This document shows positions 4,232 through 5,083 of a stretch of 5,083 bases of DNA, piece by piece. The notes under the pieces are model-generated. The model saw nothing but the letters and a program-made list of their open reading frames with translations. It was not told the origin of the DNA and made no database searches. A program made the position numbers and the translations under genes. The first letter of the stretch is position 1. Each line of letters starts with the position of its first letter. Origin of the DNA: Peptococcaceae bacterium (GTDB lineage Bacteria > Bacillota > Desulfotomaculia > Desulfotomaculales > UBA12532); NCBI GenBank assembly GCA_003445475.1, contig DMDP01000080.1:1-5083 (forward strand). The letters run 5' to 3'.

Positions 4232-5083
4232 CTACTTTTCCTGCTTCATCGCCGAGATTTTCCAGGCTTTTTCCCTCTTTTTTGCCTCCTCCCAGAACGC
4301 ATCCATTTCCTCAAGGGAGACCTCCCCCGGCCGCTTGCCCCGCGCCTTCAGCTCGTCCTCGATAAAGGTAAAACGGCGGACAAATTTGCTGATTGCCTGC
4401 CGCAAGGCGCCTTCTGCCTCCACGTTAACCAATCTTGCGACATTCACGGTAGCAAAAAGGAGGTCGCCCAGCTCCCTGGTTACCCGCTCCCGGTCGCCGG
4501 CCTCCAGGGCGGTGCGTACTTCGGTCAGTTCCTCTTCCAGCTTCGCGAGGGCGCCCCGGTAGTCGGGCCAGTCGAACCCGACCTGGGCGGCGCGTTCCTG
4601 CACGCGCTCCGCGCGCACCAGCGCCGGCAGTGTGCGCGGAATGCCGTCCAAGAGTCCCCCCTCGCCCCCCTTCTCGTCTTCCTTGATCTCCTCCCAGCGG
4701 CGCCGCACGTCGGCCGCGCTGTCTGCCCGCTCCGGACCGAACACGTGGGGGTGGCGGCGAAGCATCTTCGCCGTAATCCCGCGCACGACATCGGCCAGAT
4801 CAAAATACCCCTTTTCCTCTGCTATCCGGGCATGGAAAACAATTTGCAGTAATAAGTCTCCCAACTCCTCGCAGAGACTATGCATATTCCCGCTTTCGAT
4901 CGCTTCCAGGACCTCATAGGTTTCTTCCACCAGATACGGCTTGAGGGTGTCGTGCGTCTGCTGCCGGTCCCAGGGGCACCCGCCCTCCCCGCGCAGGGCG
5001 GCCATGAACGCCGCCAGAGAGCCGAGCGGGTATTCTTTGGGCTCCCCGGTCGCCGGTGGCACGTAGAAGGACGTAAGGTGGTC
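4232..5083 (-). CDS. mazG: MazG nucleotide pyrophosphohydrolase part of a YabN-type fusion (5' end outside window)
   Basis: Hydrolyses (d)NTPs to NMPs and pyrophosphate, cleaning the nucleotide pool. Two MazG repeats are seen. Counting from the GTG at 5062, the first has GCPWDRQQTHDTL (28-40), the metal-binding EExxE (EETYE, 46-50) and ELGD (66-69); KMLRRHPHVFG and WEEIKEDEK follow; the second has DGIPRTLPALVRAERVQERAAQVGFDW, EEELTEV and RELGDLLFATVNVARL. The GTG at 5062 is not the true start: the frame stays open to the window edge and reads DHLTSFYV just before it. That is expected of the linker after the tetrapyrrole-methylase domain in YabN-type proteins, which are about 480 residues long. 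The methylase domain itself lies outside the window, so the fusion is inferred. Stop is TAG at 4234-4232. Confidence 0.94.
   Translation of the reverse strand, partial: DHLTSFYVPPATGEPKEYPLGSLAAFMAALRGEGGCPWDRQQTHDTLKPYLVEETYEVLEAIESGNMHSLCEELGDLLLQIVFHARIAEEKGYFDLADVVRGITAKMLRRHPHVFGPERADSAADVRRRWEEIKEDEKGGEGGLLDGIPRTLPALVRAERVQERAAQVGFDWPDYRGALAKLEEELTEVRTALEAGDRERVTRELGDLLFATVNVARLVNVEAEGALRQAISKFVRRFTFIEDELKARGKRPGEVSLEEMDAFWEEAKKREKAWKISAMKQEK

Noticed and set aside
3924..4919. Plus-strand open frames opposite HU and MazG (3924-4562, 4223-4852, 4632-4919)
   Set aside because: They are Ser/Arg-rich antisense translations of two well conserved families.
5060..5062. GTG at 5062 as the true start of MazG
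   Set aside because: The frame continues open to the window edge with DHLTSFYV upstream and no ribosome binding site, fitting a longer YabN-type protein.

Overview
The window looks like the origin-proximal sporulation and cell-division neighbourhood of a GC-rich, endospore-forming Firmicute. The best guess is a Peptococcia or Moorella-like lineage. This rests on three things: the gene order mazG - hup - rqcP(yabO) - yabP - yabQ - divIC, the presence of YabP and YabQ (proteins confined to spore formers), and frequent GTG/TTG starts behind strong AGGAGG-type ribosome binding sites. No genus can be assigned from sequence reading alone.

Right to left on the minus strand the layout is: the C-terminal part of a YabN-type MazG protein (cut by the window edge), HU, the S4-domain protein RqcP, a nested terminator followed by a candidate sigma-E promoter, yabP, a short terminator-like hairpin, yabQ, a 44-base gap holding two tandem DnaA boxes, a small orphan sigma-70-region-4-like helix-turn-helix gene, divIC/ftsB, and a small single-TM hypothetical. 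On the plus strand lies a monocistronic long-form hisG with its own vegetative promoter, converging on the small membrane gene. Back on the minus strand at the left are a conserved 80-aa hypothetical and a Ppx/GppA phosphatase that starts in a 4-base overlap with it and runs off the left edge.

Functionally the right two thirds combine housekeeping (nucleotide pool sanitation, nucleoid structure, ribosome rescue, septum formation) with mother-cell sporulation genes. The sequence suggests these are partly insulated: the vegetative block mazG-hup-rqcP ends in a terminator, and yabP/yabQ start behind a sigma-E-like promoter. The left third is metabolic: histidine biosynthesis entry and (p)ppGpp/polyphosphate turnover.

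I found no mobile element, RNA gene, CRISPR array or plainly novel multi-gene system. The points most worth a second look are the DnaA-box pair in front of the orphan HTH gene, the nested terminator/sigma-E junction, the isolated hisG, and the two small uncharacterised genes.
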